The notes below the pieces were generated by a model, which was not told where the DNA came from, did no database searches, and saw only the letters and a program-made list of their open reading frames with translations. A stretch of DNA of 64,000 nt from a virus. Position numbers and translations under genes: made by a program. This document shows positions 50,804 to 58,121 of the stretch, piece after piece. Position 1 is the stretch's first letter. Each line of letters begins with the position of its first letter. The stretch spans positions 1-64,000 of the IMG/VR virus record IMGVR_UViG_3300020195_000410; one strand, 5' to 3'.

Positions 50804-50891
50804 GGATTAGTAACTCGACCGGCGTCGGGCACTGTTTTGAAAACAGTTGGAGCTATGAGAATAGCTTGGGGATCGACACCTCACTTCTCCG
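50804..50891 (+). tRNA. tRNA-Ser(TGA), aberrant acceptor and T-loop
   Basis: Acceptor GGATTAG/CTTCTCC has two adjacent mismatches. Anticodon loop TTTGAAA on ACTGT/ACAGT, long variable arm, T-loop ATCGACA (A in place of T54), discriminator G. A regular tRNA-Ser(TGA) is at 51472. Confidence 0.7.
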
Positions 50892-50923
50892 CTTGTTGAT
50901 CTTTGACAACTTGGATATGATAC

Positions 50924-50997
50924 GGCACTGTGATGCAATTGGCAGACATCTTCGACTTAAAATCGGGGTTCTGTGGGTTCGATGCCCACCGGTGCTA
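50924..50997 (+). tRNA. tRNA-Leu(TAA), short variable arm
   Basis: Acceptor GGCACTG/CGGTGCT, D-arm ATGCAATTGGCAGACAT as in true Leu tRNAs, anticodon loop CTTAAAA, variable GTTCT (5 bases), T-arm GTGGG TTCGATG CCCAC, discriminator A. Confidence 0.85.
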
Positions 50998-51001
50998 CTT
51001 T

Positions 51002-51086
51002 GGAAGATAAACTGGCTAGGTCGGCCAGCACGGTTTGCTAAACCGTTGGTCCCTTCGGGGATGAGAATCGTGTTCTCTGTCTTCCG
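51002..51086 (+). tRNA. tRNA-Ser(GCT), variant T-loop
   Basis: Acceptor GGAAGAT/GTCTTCC, anticodon loop TTGCTAA on ACGGT/ACCGT, long variable arm, but T-arm GAGA ATCGTGT TCTC, so the TTCRANY loop is lost (A54, T58). Discriminator G. A regular Ser(GCT) is at 53413. Confidence 0.75.
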
Positions 51087-51093
51087 CTTGATT

Positions 51094-51178
51094 GGAGGAA
51101 TAACCTGACAGGCGTCAGGCACCGTTTCGAAAACGGTTGGAGCTATAATGGCTTGGGGTTCGAGACCTCATTCCTCCG
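51094..51178 (+). tRNA. tRNA-Ser(CGA)
   Basis: Acceptor GGAGGAA/TTCCTCC, anticodon loop TTCGAAA on ACCGT/ACGGT, long variable arm, T-loop TTCGAGA, discriminator G. Only CGA copy. Confidence 0.9.
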
Positions 51179-51184
51179 CTTAAT

Positions 51185-51268
51185 GTCCAAGTGGCGTAAT
51201 TGGTAGCCGCAACAGGTTGAGAGCCTGTCGCCGTCATAGGCGTGGAGGTTCGACTCCTCTCTTGGACA
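51185..51268 (+). tRNA. tRNA-Leu(GAG), type II, copy 1
   Basis: Acceptor GTCCAAG/CTTGGAC, anticodon loop TTGAGAG on ACAGG/CCTGT, long variable arm CGCCGTCATAGGCG, T-loop TTCGACT, discriminator A. Confidence 0.92.
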
Positions 51269-51271
51269 CTT

Positions 51272-51358
51272 GGAAGATGAACTGGCTAGGTCGGCCAGCA
51301 CTGCTTGGAAAGCAGTTGGTGCCCTGTGTGGCATGGGAATCGTGTTCTCCGTCTTCCG
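51272..51358 (+). tRNA. tRNA-Ser(GGA), variant T-loop
   Basis: Acceptor GGAAGAT/GTCTTCC, anticodon loop TTGGAAA on ACTGC/GCAGT, long variable arm, T-arm GGGA ATCGTGT TCTC as in Ser(GCT) at 51002, discriminator G. A regular Ser(GGA) is at 51569. Confidence 0.75.
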
Positions 51359-51361
51359 CTT

Positions 51362-51466
51362 GCAACTTGTTCTCCCTAACAACTATGGGACCGGGGGAGC
51401 GTGAATACAGGTTCGAAGTCTGGCCTGCGGCTGCACAAGCTAATGGCGAGTCCCAGACAAGTTGCA
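51362..51466 (+). ncRNA. Structured element A in the tRNA array, not a recognisable tRNA
   Basis: Ends GCAACTTG/CAAGTTGC pair over 8 bp like a long acceptor stem. Inside, TCTCCC pairs with GGGGGA, GGGAC with GTCCC, and TCTGG with CCAGA next to the outer stem. A TTCGAAG loop on CAGG/TCTG is present. At 105 bases it does not fold as a standard tRNA and no coding is evident. Confidence 0.5.
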
Positions 51467-51471
51467 AAATT

Positions 51472-51558
51472 GGAACAATGGCAGAGTGGCTTAATGCACC
51501 GGTCTTGAAAACCGGAGATCTCGCAAGGGGTCCGTGGGTTCAAATCCTACTTGTTCCG
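51472..51558 (+). tRNA. tRNA-Ser(TGA)
   Basis: Acceptor GGAACAA/TTGTTCC, anticodon loop CTTGAAA on CCGGT/ACCGG, long variable arm, T-loop TTCAAAT, discriminator G. Confidence 0.93.
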
Positions 51559-51568
51559 CTGAAAAATT

Positions 51569-51655
51569 GGAGTGATGGCAGAGCGGCTTATTGCACTCGC
51601 TTGGAAAGCGAGAGTCCCCGAAAGGGGACCGGGGATTCGAATTCCTCTCACTCCG
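51569..51655 (+). tRNA. tRNA-Ser(GGA)
   Basis: Acceptor GGAGTGA/TCACTCC, anticodon loop TTGGAAA on CTCGC/GCGAG, variable arm GTCCCCGAAAGGGGAC, T-loop TTCGAAT, discriminator G. Confidence 0.93.
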
Positions 51656-51659
51656 CTTG

Positions 51660-51950
51660 ATGGAATATAACTTTGACAACTTTTTCATAGAAACTGTTGC
51701 CAACTTTACTCGATGCGAATTACCAGATCGAGACCCAGACTTCTTTTCGTTCAGCGGATCGACATACTGGGACTGCGGTGATAAAGTAATACGCTGGAGT
51801 AATCACTGGGGAAAGAACATCAGCACTTGTTGCTGGTATCTGGACTTCAAAGAATTGAAGTTACAGAACTCCTTGGCTGGCTGCTGTTACTACGAAGATT
51901 TTCGACACAAAAGGAATTTACTAGATGGATACGAAAGTAGTTCAGATTGA
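51660..51950 (+). CDS. Small unknown protein, 96 aa
   Basis: Starts at ATG 51660 a few bases after a tRNA-Ser. Aromatic and acidic, with CCWYLDF and GCCYYEDF. It overlaps the next small frame by 26 bases. No family recognised. No ribosome site apart from tRNA trailer bases. Confidence 0.5.
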   Translation: MEYNFDNFFIETVANFTRCELPDRDPDFFSFSGSTYWDCGDKVIRWSNHWGKNISTCCWYLDFKELKLQNSLAGCCYYEDFRHKRNLLDGYESSSD

Positions 51951-52065
51951 GCTTACAGAAAGCGACATCAAACGAATTCGTGCGAACCTTGTAGTAGATT
52001 GTTTTGTCACTCTGGACAATGGCCAAAAGGTACTTGTCAGGATGACTAAAGAGGACAAGAAGTAA
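51925..52065 (+). CDS. Small unknown protein, 46 aa
   Basis: MDTKVVQIELTESDIKRIRANLVVDC... ending MTKEDKK. Protein-like, charged. AAGGAA lies 10 bases upstream. Coupled by overlap with the previous frame. Function unknown. Confidence 0.5.
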   Translation: MDTKVVQIELTESDIKRIRANLVVDCFVTLDNGQKVLVRMTKEDKK

Positions 52066-52122
52066 TGATGAACTGGATTTTGATTCGTGATGGTCCGTGG
52101 ACCTCCTATTCGGAGGTATTTC

Positions 52123-52398
52123 ATGGACATCACAAAGATCTGGTTGTCGCAGAGGAATCTGCGTCGTGCTGGGCAGATCCCGGCAATGATTGAAACTTTG
52201 TGTGAAGGCGGCGTACTGCCACCAATCACACTGGCTCGATGCGAGGATGGAGAAATCCAAGTCGAGGACGGCCACCACCGCTTGACTGCCATTTGGCTGT
52301 CAGGCAGAACTGATCTGGACGATCACGAGTATTTCGTGGTAGAAAAAGATCAGTGGAAGCCAAGAGTCGGAAGACTCTCAGTACAAAAATTGGAATGA
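52123..52398 (+). CDS. ParB/sulfiredoxin-like small protein, 91 aa
   Basis: Start ATG 52123 behind GGAGG. RRAGQIPAMIETLCEGGVLPPITLARCEDGEIQVEDGHHRLTA is the ParB N-terminal nuclease-like fold with the GHHR motif (GxxR in ParB). There is no DNA-binding domain. Such stand-alone domains can be nucleotide-binding switches (CTP in ParB) or nucleases. Its place in the tRNA operon is unusual. Confidence 0.7.
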   Translation: MDITKIWLSQRNLRRAGQIPAMIETLCEGGVLPPITLARCEDGEIQVEDGHHRLTAIWLSGRTDLDDHEYFVVEKDQWKPRVGRLSVQKLE

Positions 52399-52399
52399 C

Positions 52400-52472
52400 G
52401 GGTCGTAAGCTAATCTGGTGAAAGCGATTGCCTGAAGAGCAATAGAGGTTGGCTCGAAACCAACACGACCCA
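52400..52472 (+). tRNA. tRNA-Phe(GAA) 1
   Basis: Acceptor GGGTCGT/ACGACCC, anticodon loop CTGAAGA on ATTGC/GCAAT, T-arm GTTGG CTCGAAA CCAAC, discriminator A. Confidence 0.9.
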
Positions 52473-52474
52473 CT

Positions 52475-52553
52475 GGTTGCTCGATAATAGCTAAGTATCC
52501 CTACTGTCGATTGGTGATGGGGTGAAAACGGCTACCAATCTTGTCGAGCAACC
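52475..52553 (+). ncRNA. Structured element B between two Phe tRNAs
   Basis: A 10-bp outer stem GGTTGCTCGA/TCGAGCAACC and an inner 7-bp stem GATTGGT/ACCAATC around an 18-base segment. It is tRNA-sized (79 bases) but has no T-loop or anticodon arm on either strand. Confidence 0.5.
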
Positions 52554-52558
52554 TTTAT

Positions 52559-52633
52559 GGTCAGTGAGCTAGTACGGTTATTCAGCGTATGCCTGAAGAG
52601 CATAAGAACTCGGTTCGACTCCGAGACTGACCA
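52559..52633 (+). tRNA. tRNA-Phe(GAA) 2
   Basis: Acceptor GGTCAGT/ACTGACC, anticodon loop CTGAAGA on TATGC/GCATA, T-loop TTCGACT on CTCGG/CCGAG, discriminator A. Confidence 0.9.
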
Positions 52634-52849
52634 CTGTGGCTAAATGCCACAAACTTTTCTCGTTCATTTGGAATCACGGTGATTCCTTTTGTCCGCTTCG
52701 GCGGAATGCAAAATGCGAAGTGTGGAACCTTGTAGGGGAAGCATGGGAGAGGAAATACATCATGATTCTTTTCAGACATGAGGAGCGATAATGAAATATC
52801 GACCGCAATTCTTTCCGTAACGCAATAGTGCGTTTTTGGAGAGAACAAC
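52634..52849. other. Gene-free stretch with small hairpins
   Basis: About 215 bases with GGAATCACGGTGATTCC and GTCCGCTTCGGCGGA hairpins and only frames under 10 codons. No tRNA or gene is seen. Confidence 0.5.
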
Positions 52850-53182
52850 ATGGGAAGGTATCGTCAACATCGACGCCCAAGAACAACTCAAGAGCGTCGT
52901 GAGAACGGGAAACGCAACTCCATCGACTTCGATGGATACAAGGTGAAGATCAGAGCAAGCCGCAACATGAGCAATCTTGTTGAAGCTTGGGATGACATCA
53001 ACAGGAGCAGTTCTGAGGATCGCTCTTGGAAGAAGTTCAGGAAAGAACAGTACAGACCAAGAGATGTTCTCGAAGGGAAGACTGTTGGTCAATTGCTGAT
53101 TGAAGGTCTTGAAGAATTCCTTAAAGATCTGAAGTCTGGAATTGATTTGGACACAAAGTATCGAATCACGAGATTCGAGTAG
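52850..53182 (+). CDS. Basic unknown protein, 110 aa
   Basis: ATG 52850 with TTGGAGAG upstream. The N-terminus is very basic (MGRYRQHRRPRTTQERRENGKR), then DGYKVKIRASRNMSNLVEAWDDI and a C-terminal helix. Probable RNA or DNA binder. A GGGCC-GAAA-GGCCC hairpin follows before the next tRNA. Confidence 0.65.
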   Translation: MGRYRQHRRPRTTQERRENGKRNSIDFDGYKVKIRASRNMSNLVEAWDDINRSSSEDRSWKKFRKEQYRPRDVLEGKTVGQLLIEGLEEFLKDLKSGIDLDTKYRITRFE

Positions 53183-53204
53183 GCAGGGGCCGAAAGGCCC
53201 AAAT

Positions 53205-53277
53205 CGGGCGTAAGCAACTGTGGTCAATGCGTCGGTCTGAAAAACCGAAGAATCTGGTTCGATCCCAGAACGTCCGG
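53205..53277 (+). tRNA. tRNA-Phe(GAA) 3, unusual ends
   Basis: Acceptor CGGGCGT/ACGTCCG, anticodon loop CTGAAAA on TCGGT/ACCGA, T-arm TCTGG TTCGATC CCAGA. The C first base and discriminator G are unlike normal Phe tRNAs. Confidence 0.78.
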
Positions 53278-53280
53278 CTT

Positions 53281-53406
53281 GTGAGAATGTAGAACGGATT
53301 ACATCTGGATAAAGCGACTTTTCCGAAAGGATTGGTTTCGAGGCAGGTTCAAATCCCGCCAATCAGGAGCAATCCTGAAAACGTATCTGTTCAATTCTTG
53401 TCTCAC
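53281..53406 (+). ncRNA. Structured element C in the tRNA array
   Basis: Bounded by GTGAGA/TCTCAC. Contains ATGTA/TACAT, GATTGG/CCAATC enclosing a T-arm-like GCAGG TTCAAAT CCCGC, and a CAGGA-GCAA-TCCTG hairpin. 126 bases; not foldable as one standard tRNA. May be a degenerate tRNA pair or a novel RNA. Confidence 0.45.
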
Positions 53407-53412
53407 AAAATT

Positions 53413-53501
53413 GGAAGCGAGTAGAAGAGGCTATCTTACCCGGTTTGCTAAACCGGCAGGCGGTGAATGCCGCCTTGCGAGTTCGACGCTCGCCGCTTCC
53501 G
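53413..53501 (+). tRNA. tRNA-Ser(GCT)
   Basis: Acceptor GGAAGCG/CGCTTCC, anticodon loop TTGCTAA on CCGGT/ACCGG, variable arm GGCGGTGAATGCCGCC, T-arm GCGAG TTCGACG CTCGC, discriminator G. Confidence 0.93.
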
Positions 53502-53513
53502 CTAGGTGATATT

Positions 53514-53765
53514 ATGAGCAAGAAAACTTTTTACAGACAGTGCCGTCTTCAAAGACACAACACCGAAACAGTCAGTTGGATTCCCTCTGAATTCGCCAAA
53601 GTTGGTTGGGTGTTGAGTTTGAAGGACAAAGAAGATTGGACACACGATTGGAAAGTCCTTTCTGCTGGTTCTGAACATGAAGGTAAGCTTGTAGAAAACC
53701 AAGCTCATAATTCAGGAAACATCTGGGAGCCGAGTGCCTTACTTACTACCAGAGGAAACAAGTAA
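53514..53765 (+). CDS. Small unknown protein, 83 aa
   Basis: ATG 53514 with AGGTG upstream. MSKKTFYRQCRLQRHNTETVSWIPSEFAKVGWVLSLKD has the look of a small beta (SH3-like) protein common in phages. It precedes a run of tiny zinc proteins. Function unknown. Confidence 0.65.
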   Translation: MSKKTFYRQCRLQRHNTETVSWIPSEFAKVGWVLSLKDKEDWTHDWKVLSAGSEHEGKLVENQAHNSGNIWEPSALLTTRGNK

Positions 53766-53766
53766 C

Positions 53767-53883
53767 TTGGAACAAGAAATCAAATGTCCTTTTTGTGGTC
53801 GAAAGAAAGCTGTCGTGAAGCAAGATGACTATGTTTATCTCTGCACTCATTGTGACAAGCTGTTCGATCCCAGAGAGGATTAA
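53767..53883 (+). CDS. Zinc-ribbon mini-protein, 38 aa (TTG start)
   Basis: TTG 53767 preceded by GAGGAAAC. CPFCGRK and CTHCDK are 15 residues apart, a classic zinc ribbon. It starts just after the stop of the previous gene. Confidence 0.65.
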   Translation: MEQEIKCPFCGRKKAVVKQDDYVYLCTHCDKLFDPRED

Positions 53884-53896
53884 CAAGGAGGATATC

Positions 53897-53956
53897 ATGC
53901 GATACGAACACGAAGAACAACCGAACGAACAGTCCTGCTTTCGAAACGATGAGTAA
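53897..53956 (+). CDS. Tiny peptide, 19 aa, with strong ribosome site
   Basis: AAGGAGGATATC then [19 protein letters not shown]. The strong site and the overlap of its end with the SEC-C gene suggest a translation-coupling leader rather than a functional protein. Confidence 0.4.
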   Translation: MRYEHEEQPNEQSCFRNDE

Positions 53957-54116
53957 GAGACGTAAAGGTTTCCCATCAGAAACGAAGGTCAAACGTGGCG
54001 TGAGAATCGTTCACGGAACAAAAGAACTATACGAGAAGCTCGGACGTAATGATTTGTGTCCGTGCGGAAGCAACAAGATCTACAAGAAGTGCTGTCTACA
54101 GTCAGGCCGGTTTTGA
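53949..54116 (+). CDS. SEC-C motif zinc protein, 55 aa
   Basis: Ends [19 protein letters not shown], the full SEC-C zinc motif (CxCx8CC) found at the C-terminus of SecA and in many small proteins, where it can bind ribosomes or SecB. The rest is basic. Start at ATG 53949 within the preceding mini-frame. In an operon for translation factors a ribosome-binding role is worth testing. Confidence 0.75.
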   Translation: MSKRRKGFPSETKVKRGVRIVHGTKELYEKLGRNDLCPCGSNKIYKKCCLQSGRF

Positions 54117-54178
54117 TGGCGTACTCAGACATGACTTTTTTTAGGGAATAAACTTCCAGAGGGTTTCGGCCCTCAAAT

Positions 54179-54262
54179 GCCGTCGTGGTGTAACTGGTAG
54201 CCACGCTAGACTCAGAATCTGGTGCCCGTAAGGGCGTGGAGGTTCGACTCCTCTCGACGGCA
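54179..54262 (+). tRNA. tRNA-Leu(CAG), type II
   Basis: Acceptor GCCGTCG/CGACGGC, anticodon loop CTCAGAA on CTAGA/TCTGG, variable arm GCCCGTAAGGGC, T-loop TTCGACT, discriminator A. A GAGGG-TTTCGG-CCCTC hairpin is just upstream. Confidence 0.92.
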
Positions 54263-54277
54263 CTTGGAGACAATGTA

Positions 54278-54538
54278 ATGAATGATGTTGAATTCATGGA
54301 TCGAGTTCAGCTAAAAGCCGAAGTTAGAAGACTTCGGCAAGAGCAAACAGAAGTTCGTCAGATAACGCAAGAATGGTTGAATCAGCAAGGACACAATCGT
54401 TGCTGGTATTACCCAGAACTATTTGCTAAACTGGCGGAGACTTTGGGACTTCAAATTACGGTCGATCCGGCTTTGCCGCCGAGACCAGAATTTGAAGAAG
54501 GTTGTCGGAAATTCCAGAACGAGGAATTCGGATCATGA
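54278..54538 (+). CDS. Unknown helical protein, 86 aa
   Basis: ATG 54278 follows the tRNA-Leu. MNDVEFMDRVQLKAEVRRLRQEQTEVRQITQEWL is a coiled coil, then WYYPELFAKLAETLGLQ and a Pro-rich end. Its stop overlaps the next ATG. Function unknown. Confidence 0.65.
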   Translation: MNDVEFMDRVQLKAEVRRLRQEQTEVRQITQEWLNQQGHNRCWYYPELFAKLAETLGLQITVDPALPPRPEFEEGCRKFQNEEFGS

Positions 54539-54708
54539 GAAAGAAATATCGGGACTACTGCATCAGTTGTAGCCCATCGCAGTGTCGGCCTTGCATGGTC
54601 GCTGCGGTGGGAGCAACTTACCATGCAGGAGTCCAAGATGAAACGATGGCACGAAGAGTATTCTCGCACTCACCGAGAATGGAAGAAGCACTACCTTGTT
54701 CATGTTGA
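54535..54708 (+). CDS. Small Cys-rich frame, 57 aa
   Basis: MRKKYRDYCISCSPSQCRPCMV has two Cys pairs and the ATG overlaps the previous stop (ATGA). The C-terminal half overlaps the next gene by 71 bases, which lowers confidence. Confidence 0.4.
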   Translation: MRKKYRDYCISCSPSQCRPCMVAAVGATYHAGVQDETMARRVFSHSPRMEEALPCSC

Positions 54709-54925
54709 AAGCAACATCAACTACAATCGTGATCCCTTCAAGATCGACTGTATTTGTGATCAACAAAAAGGTCGCTTCAGGAAGATCAAGAATTTAGACT
54801 GTGGCGTTCCTCAATGTTGGTTGTGTCACAGCGACAAATTCCCTGTGAGAGAAAAGACAAGAAAAGAACTGATTGCTGATCTCAAGTTGGAAGAAGGAAT
54901 CTCAGAACTGAAGGGAATCGAGTGA
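54638..54925 (+). CDS. Zinc-binding protein, 95 aa
   Basis: ATG 54638 with AGGAG upstream. Basic helix MKRWHEEYSRTHREWKKHYLVH, then DCICDQ and CGVPQCWLCHSDKFPV (Cys/His cluster), then a helical end. Stop overlaps the next ATG by one base. Function unknown. Confidence 0.65.
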   Translation: MKRWHEEYSRTHREWKKHYLVHVESNINYNRDPFKIDCICDQQKGRFRKIKNLDCGVPQCWLCHSDKFPVREKTRKELIADLKLEEGISELKGIE

Positions 54926-55089
54926 TGTCAATCAAATACGTTGTGATGAAGGTGAAAGTATCTGGCGACTTTGAGGTCGCCAGATTTGACACCGAAGAGA
55001 AGGCTGAGGAAAAAGCCAAGAGTCTGGCGTCAGCCGATGTGTCTGGAACTGTTGAGTTCTACATTCGGAAGACATGGACAAACAAATAA
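54925..55089 (+). CDS. Small unknown protein, 54 aa
   Basis: MSIKYVVMKVKVSGDFEVARFDTEEKAEEKAKSL... has a ferredoxin-like beta-alpha-beta look. Overlaps the previous stop (TGATG). Confidence 0.6.
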   Translation: MSIKYVVMKVKVSGDFEVARFDTEEKAEEKAKSLASADVSGTVEFYIRKTWTNK

Positions 55090-55094
55090 CAAAC

Positions 55095-55176
55095 GGGTCG
55101 GTATGCAAGTGGCTAAAGCAGCCAGACTGTAAATCTGGTCTCTCCGAGTTCGGGGGTTCGAATCCCTCCCGGCCCA
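55095..55176 (+). tRNA. tRNA-Tyr(GTA) 2
   Basis: Acceptor GGGTCGG/CCGGCCC, anticodon loop CTGTAAA on CCAGA/TCTGG, long variable arm, T-loop TTCGAAT, discriminator A. Confidence 0.93.
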
Positions 55177-55186
55177 CTGTTTGTAA

Positions 55187-55276
55187 GGGGAAGTCTGCTG
55201 AGTGGGATCAGCACCTTGGGTCGTAACCCAAGGCGTCATTGATCAAGACTAGGAGGTTCAATTCCTCGCTGCCCCA
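55187..55276 (+). tRNA. tRNA-Tyr-like, irregular anticodon loop
   Basis: Acceptor GGGGAAG/CTGCCCC (one mismatch), D-arm like Tyr copy 1, T-loop TTCAATT, long variable arm. The anticodon stem is CCTTGG/CCAAGG with loop GTCGTAAC (8 bases), or 6 bases if the end G-C pairs. GTA is present but the loop is not 7. Confidence 0.65.
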
Positions 55277-55291
55277 TTTGAAAGACATGAA

Positions 55292-55519
55292 ATGAGCAAA
55301 GCATCTGACCTTCTTGACGACTATGTTCTTTTCATTCCTGATTGCTACAAAGCACCATGGACTAAAGTTGGTCCGGGAGGAATGATTGAAAAGATGTCTC
55401 CTGAAAAAAGAGAGATCTTGAAGACTTTGAAGTCAGAAGATTTGCAAAATGTGCGGCCTGATTCGACGTGGATTTATCAAAAGCCACAAGGAAAAGGTCG
55501 CTGGGGAACTAGAAGATAA
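55292..55519 (+). CDS. Small unknown protein, 75 aa
   Basis: MSKASDLLDDYVLFIPDCYKAPWTKVGPGGMIEKM..., basic C-terminus GKGRWGTRR. Start 16 bases after the Tyr-like tRNA. No family recognised. Confidence 0.6.
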   Translation: MSKASDLLDDYVLFIPDCYKAPWTKVGPGGMIEKMSPEKREILKTLKSEDLQNVRPDSTWIYQKPQGKGRWGTRR

Positions 55520-55542
55520 TTGAAGATGTGTAGTCTTCAAAT

Positions 55543-55623
55543 GCTCGTGTGGTGAAACGGCAGACACGCCAGACTTAGGATCTGGTGCCGAAAGGCGTGT
55601 GGGTTCAAGTCCCTCCATGAGCA
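55543..55623 (+). tRNA. tRNA-Leu(TAG), type II
   Basis: Acceptor GCTCGTG/CATGAGC, anticodon loop CTTAGGA on CCAGA/TCTGG, variable arm GCCGAAAGGC, T-loop TTCAAGT, discriminator A. Confidence 0.92.
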
Positions 55624-55700
55624 CTAAGGATTGAACGGCTCCAAAAATTGTACCAACCTTCTTTGTCACAGCAAGGAGGTACAACCAAAAGGATAGTGAG

Positions 55701-56897
<1,197 letters not shown>

Positions 56898-56992
56898 ACC
56901 AATCGAACAAAGACGTTAAAAAGTTGACGATAATTTCAGAGGCGTCATCTACGTTGGCCGAAGTACAAGGCGTCATCTTTGTTCGATTTCAT

Positions 56993-57065
56993 GGCTCGGT
57001 AGGCAAAGGCAGACCACAAACATTTAGAATGTTTGATGCTGTGGGTTCGAGTCCCACCTGAGCTA
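56993..57065 (+). tRNA. tRNA-Leu(TAG), short variable arm
   Basis: Acceptor GGCTCGG/CTGAGCT, anticodon loop TTTAGAA on AAACA/TGTTT, variable GATGCT (5-6 bases), T-arm GTGGG TTCGAGT CCCAC, discriminator A. Confidence 0.85.
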
Positions 57066-57079
57066 CTTTGGAGAAAAAC

Positions 57080-57325
57080 GTGAACTATTTCAACACGATG
57101 ATGTCGCTCAACAACTTGCAAATTTTGTTGAACACATTTCAATTGGGGTTCTTGTACAACGCTCTTGTGCGAAGATTGAGTGTTGTTCCACATCCACCGG
57201 ATACAATTTATCCAGTGATATTGGCGTGTATCGGCATTGTTCTTTACATTCCGCTATTTGTAACAAGACAACAATTGTTGCGTCGAAAGAACAAAGATGA
57301 TACATCACAGATTGGCCACAAATAA
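57080..57325 (+). CDS. Small membrane protein, 81 aa (GTG start)
   Basis: GTG 57080 with GGAG 8 bases upstream. An amphipathic N-terminus, then TIYPVILACIGIVLYIPLFVT as one membrane segment and a basic end. Function unknown. Confidence 0.6.
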   Translation: MNYFNTMMSLNNLQILLNTFQLGFLYNALVRRLSVVPHPPDTIYPVILACIGIVLYIPLFVTRQQLLRRKNKDDTSQIGHK

Positions 57326-57506
57326 CGAACAACATTTTGGGGTCAATGTGAACCATGAAAAGACTCGTGTTTTGCTTCAGCTAGGAGACGGGATGGAGCA
57401 AGTGCGAGTGCAGTTGACGGCAGATGAGGTTGATCAAGTCATCACTCATCTGCAACAACGAAGAGAAGAGATTAGGCCCAGCGAACAGCTTGGCCAAGAA
57501 GATTGA
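57297..57506 (+). CDS. Unknown protein, 69 aa
   Basis: MIHHRLATNNEQHFGVNVNHEKTRVLLQLGDGMEQVRVQL then a helix TADEVDQVITHLQQRREEI. Overlaps the membrane gene by 29 bases; ends just before a tRNA. Confidence 0.6.
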   Translation: MIHHRLATNNEQHFGVNVNHEKTRVLLQLGDGMEQVRVQLTADEVDQVITHLQQRREEIRPSEQLGQED

Positions 57507-57508
57507 TT

Positions 57509-57589
57509 GTCCAAGTGGTGAAATGGCAGACACGCCAGCTTGAGGGGCTGGTGCCGCAAGGTGTGGAGGTTCGAGTCCTCTCTTGGACA
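57509..57589 (+). tRNA. tRNA-Leu(GAG), type II, copy 2
   Basis: Acceptor GTCCAAG/CTTGGAC, anticodon loop TTGAGGG on CCAGC/GCTGG, variable arm, T-loop TTCGAGT, discriminator A. Same acceptor as copy 1 at 51185 but a different body. Confidence 0.92.
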
Positions 57590-57591
57590 CT

Positions 57592-57675
57592 ATGTTGACG
57601 AGTGTGTTGGTACAAGTGGCAGCAAGCCTCATTGGAGTAATTGCATTATATGTCTACCACAACTGGAAGAGATAA
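57592..57675 (+). CDS. Membrane mini-protein, 27 aa
   Basis: MLTSVLVQVAASLIGVIALY then VYHNWKR: one membrane span and a basic end. Starts 3 bases after a tRNA. The short length makes this tentative. Confidence 0.4.
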   Translation: MLTSVLVQVAASLIGVIALYVYHNWKR

Positions 57676-58033
57676 TGGATTGCTTCCATGCGGACATGAA
57701 AAGAAGTATTCCTATTTTCATCCAGCTTTGGTAGGATCTTCTAGGTTTCGCTGTGGCAAGTGCGATGATCCAAACAGGAATACAAGAGCAATGCAAGAAC
57801 TAGAACCAGAACAACAGCAATTGCCAAAGAAACCGTGTGTGATATGCGGAACAGAGTTGGAGTGTGCGGTTCAAGATTGGACCACTTACCAGCCATACAA
57901 GGGTGGTGAAATTCAGTTGTTGTTTGGATATGGCTCTTGCAAGTTTGATCTGAACTTGCATGGCACGGTGTTCCGTGGAATCATCTGTGATGATTGTTCA
58001 GAGAAGTTGGTCCAGAAGATGGACCCAAAATAA
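57650..58033 (+). CDS. Zinc-cluster protein, 127 aa
   Basis: ATG 57650; a TTG at 57641 sits nearer a GGAG. Contains LLPCGHEKKYSYFH..., FRCGKC, CVICGTELEC and IICDDCSEK: two probable zinc sites. Another of the small Cys-rich proteins of this operon. Function unknown. Confidence 0.65.
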   Translation: MSTTTGRDNGLLPCGHEKKYSYFHPALVGSSRFRCGKCDDPNRNTRAMQELEPEQQQLPKKPCVICGTELECAVQDWTTYQPYKGGEIQLLFGYGSCKFDLNLHGTVFRGIICDDCSEKLVQKMDPK

Positions 58034-58036
58034 TCT

Positions 58037-58118
58037 GGCCTCGTGGTGAAACTGGCAGACACGCATGACTCAAAATCATGTGCCGCAAGGCGTGAGGGTT
58101 CGACTCCCTCCGAGGCCA
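58037..58118 (+). tRNA. tRNA-Leu(CAA), type II, copy 2
   Basis: Acceptor GGCCTCG/CGAGGCC, anticodon loop CTCAAAA on CATGA/TCATG, variable arm GCCGCAAGGC, T-loop TTCGACT, discriminator A. Followed by CC rather than CT. Confidence 0.93.
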
Positions 58119-58121
58119 CCT

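Noticed and set aside
51217-51660. Open frames of 77-147 codons across the tRNA genes
   Set aside because: They read through several tRNA genes and contain repeated tRNA-derived words; none has a ribosome site.
52065-52193. A 42-codon frame overlapping the ParB-like gene start
   Set aside because: It overlaps the well-started ParB-like gene by about 70 bases in another frame, with no motif.
52475-52553. Calling structured element B a permuted or intron-containing tRNA
   Set aside because: No T-loop, anticodon loop or bulge-helix-bulge could be placed on either strand.
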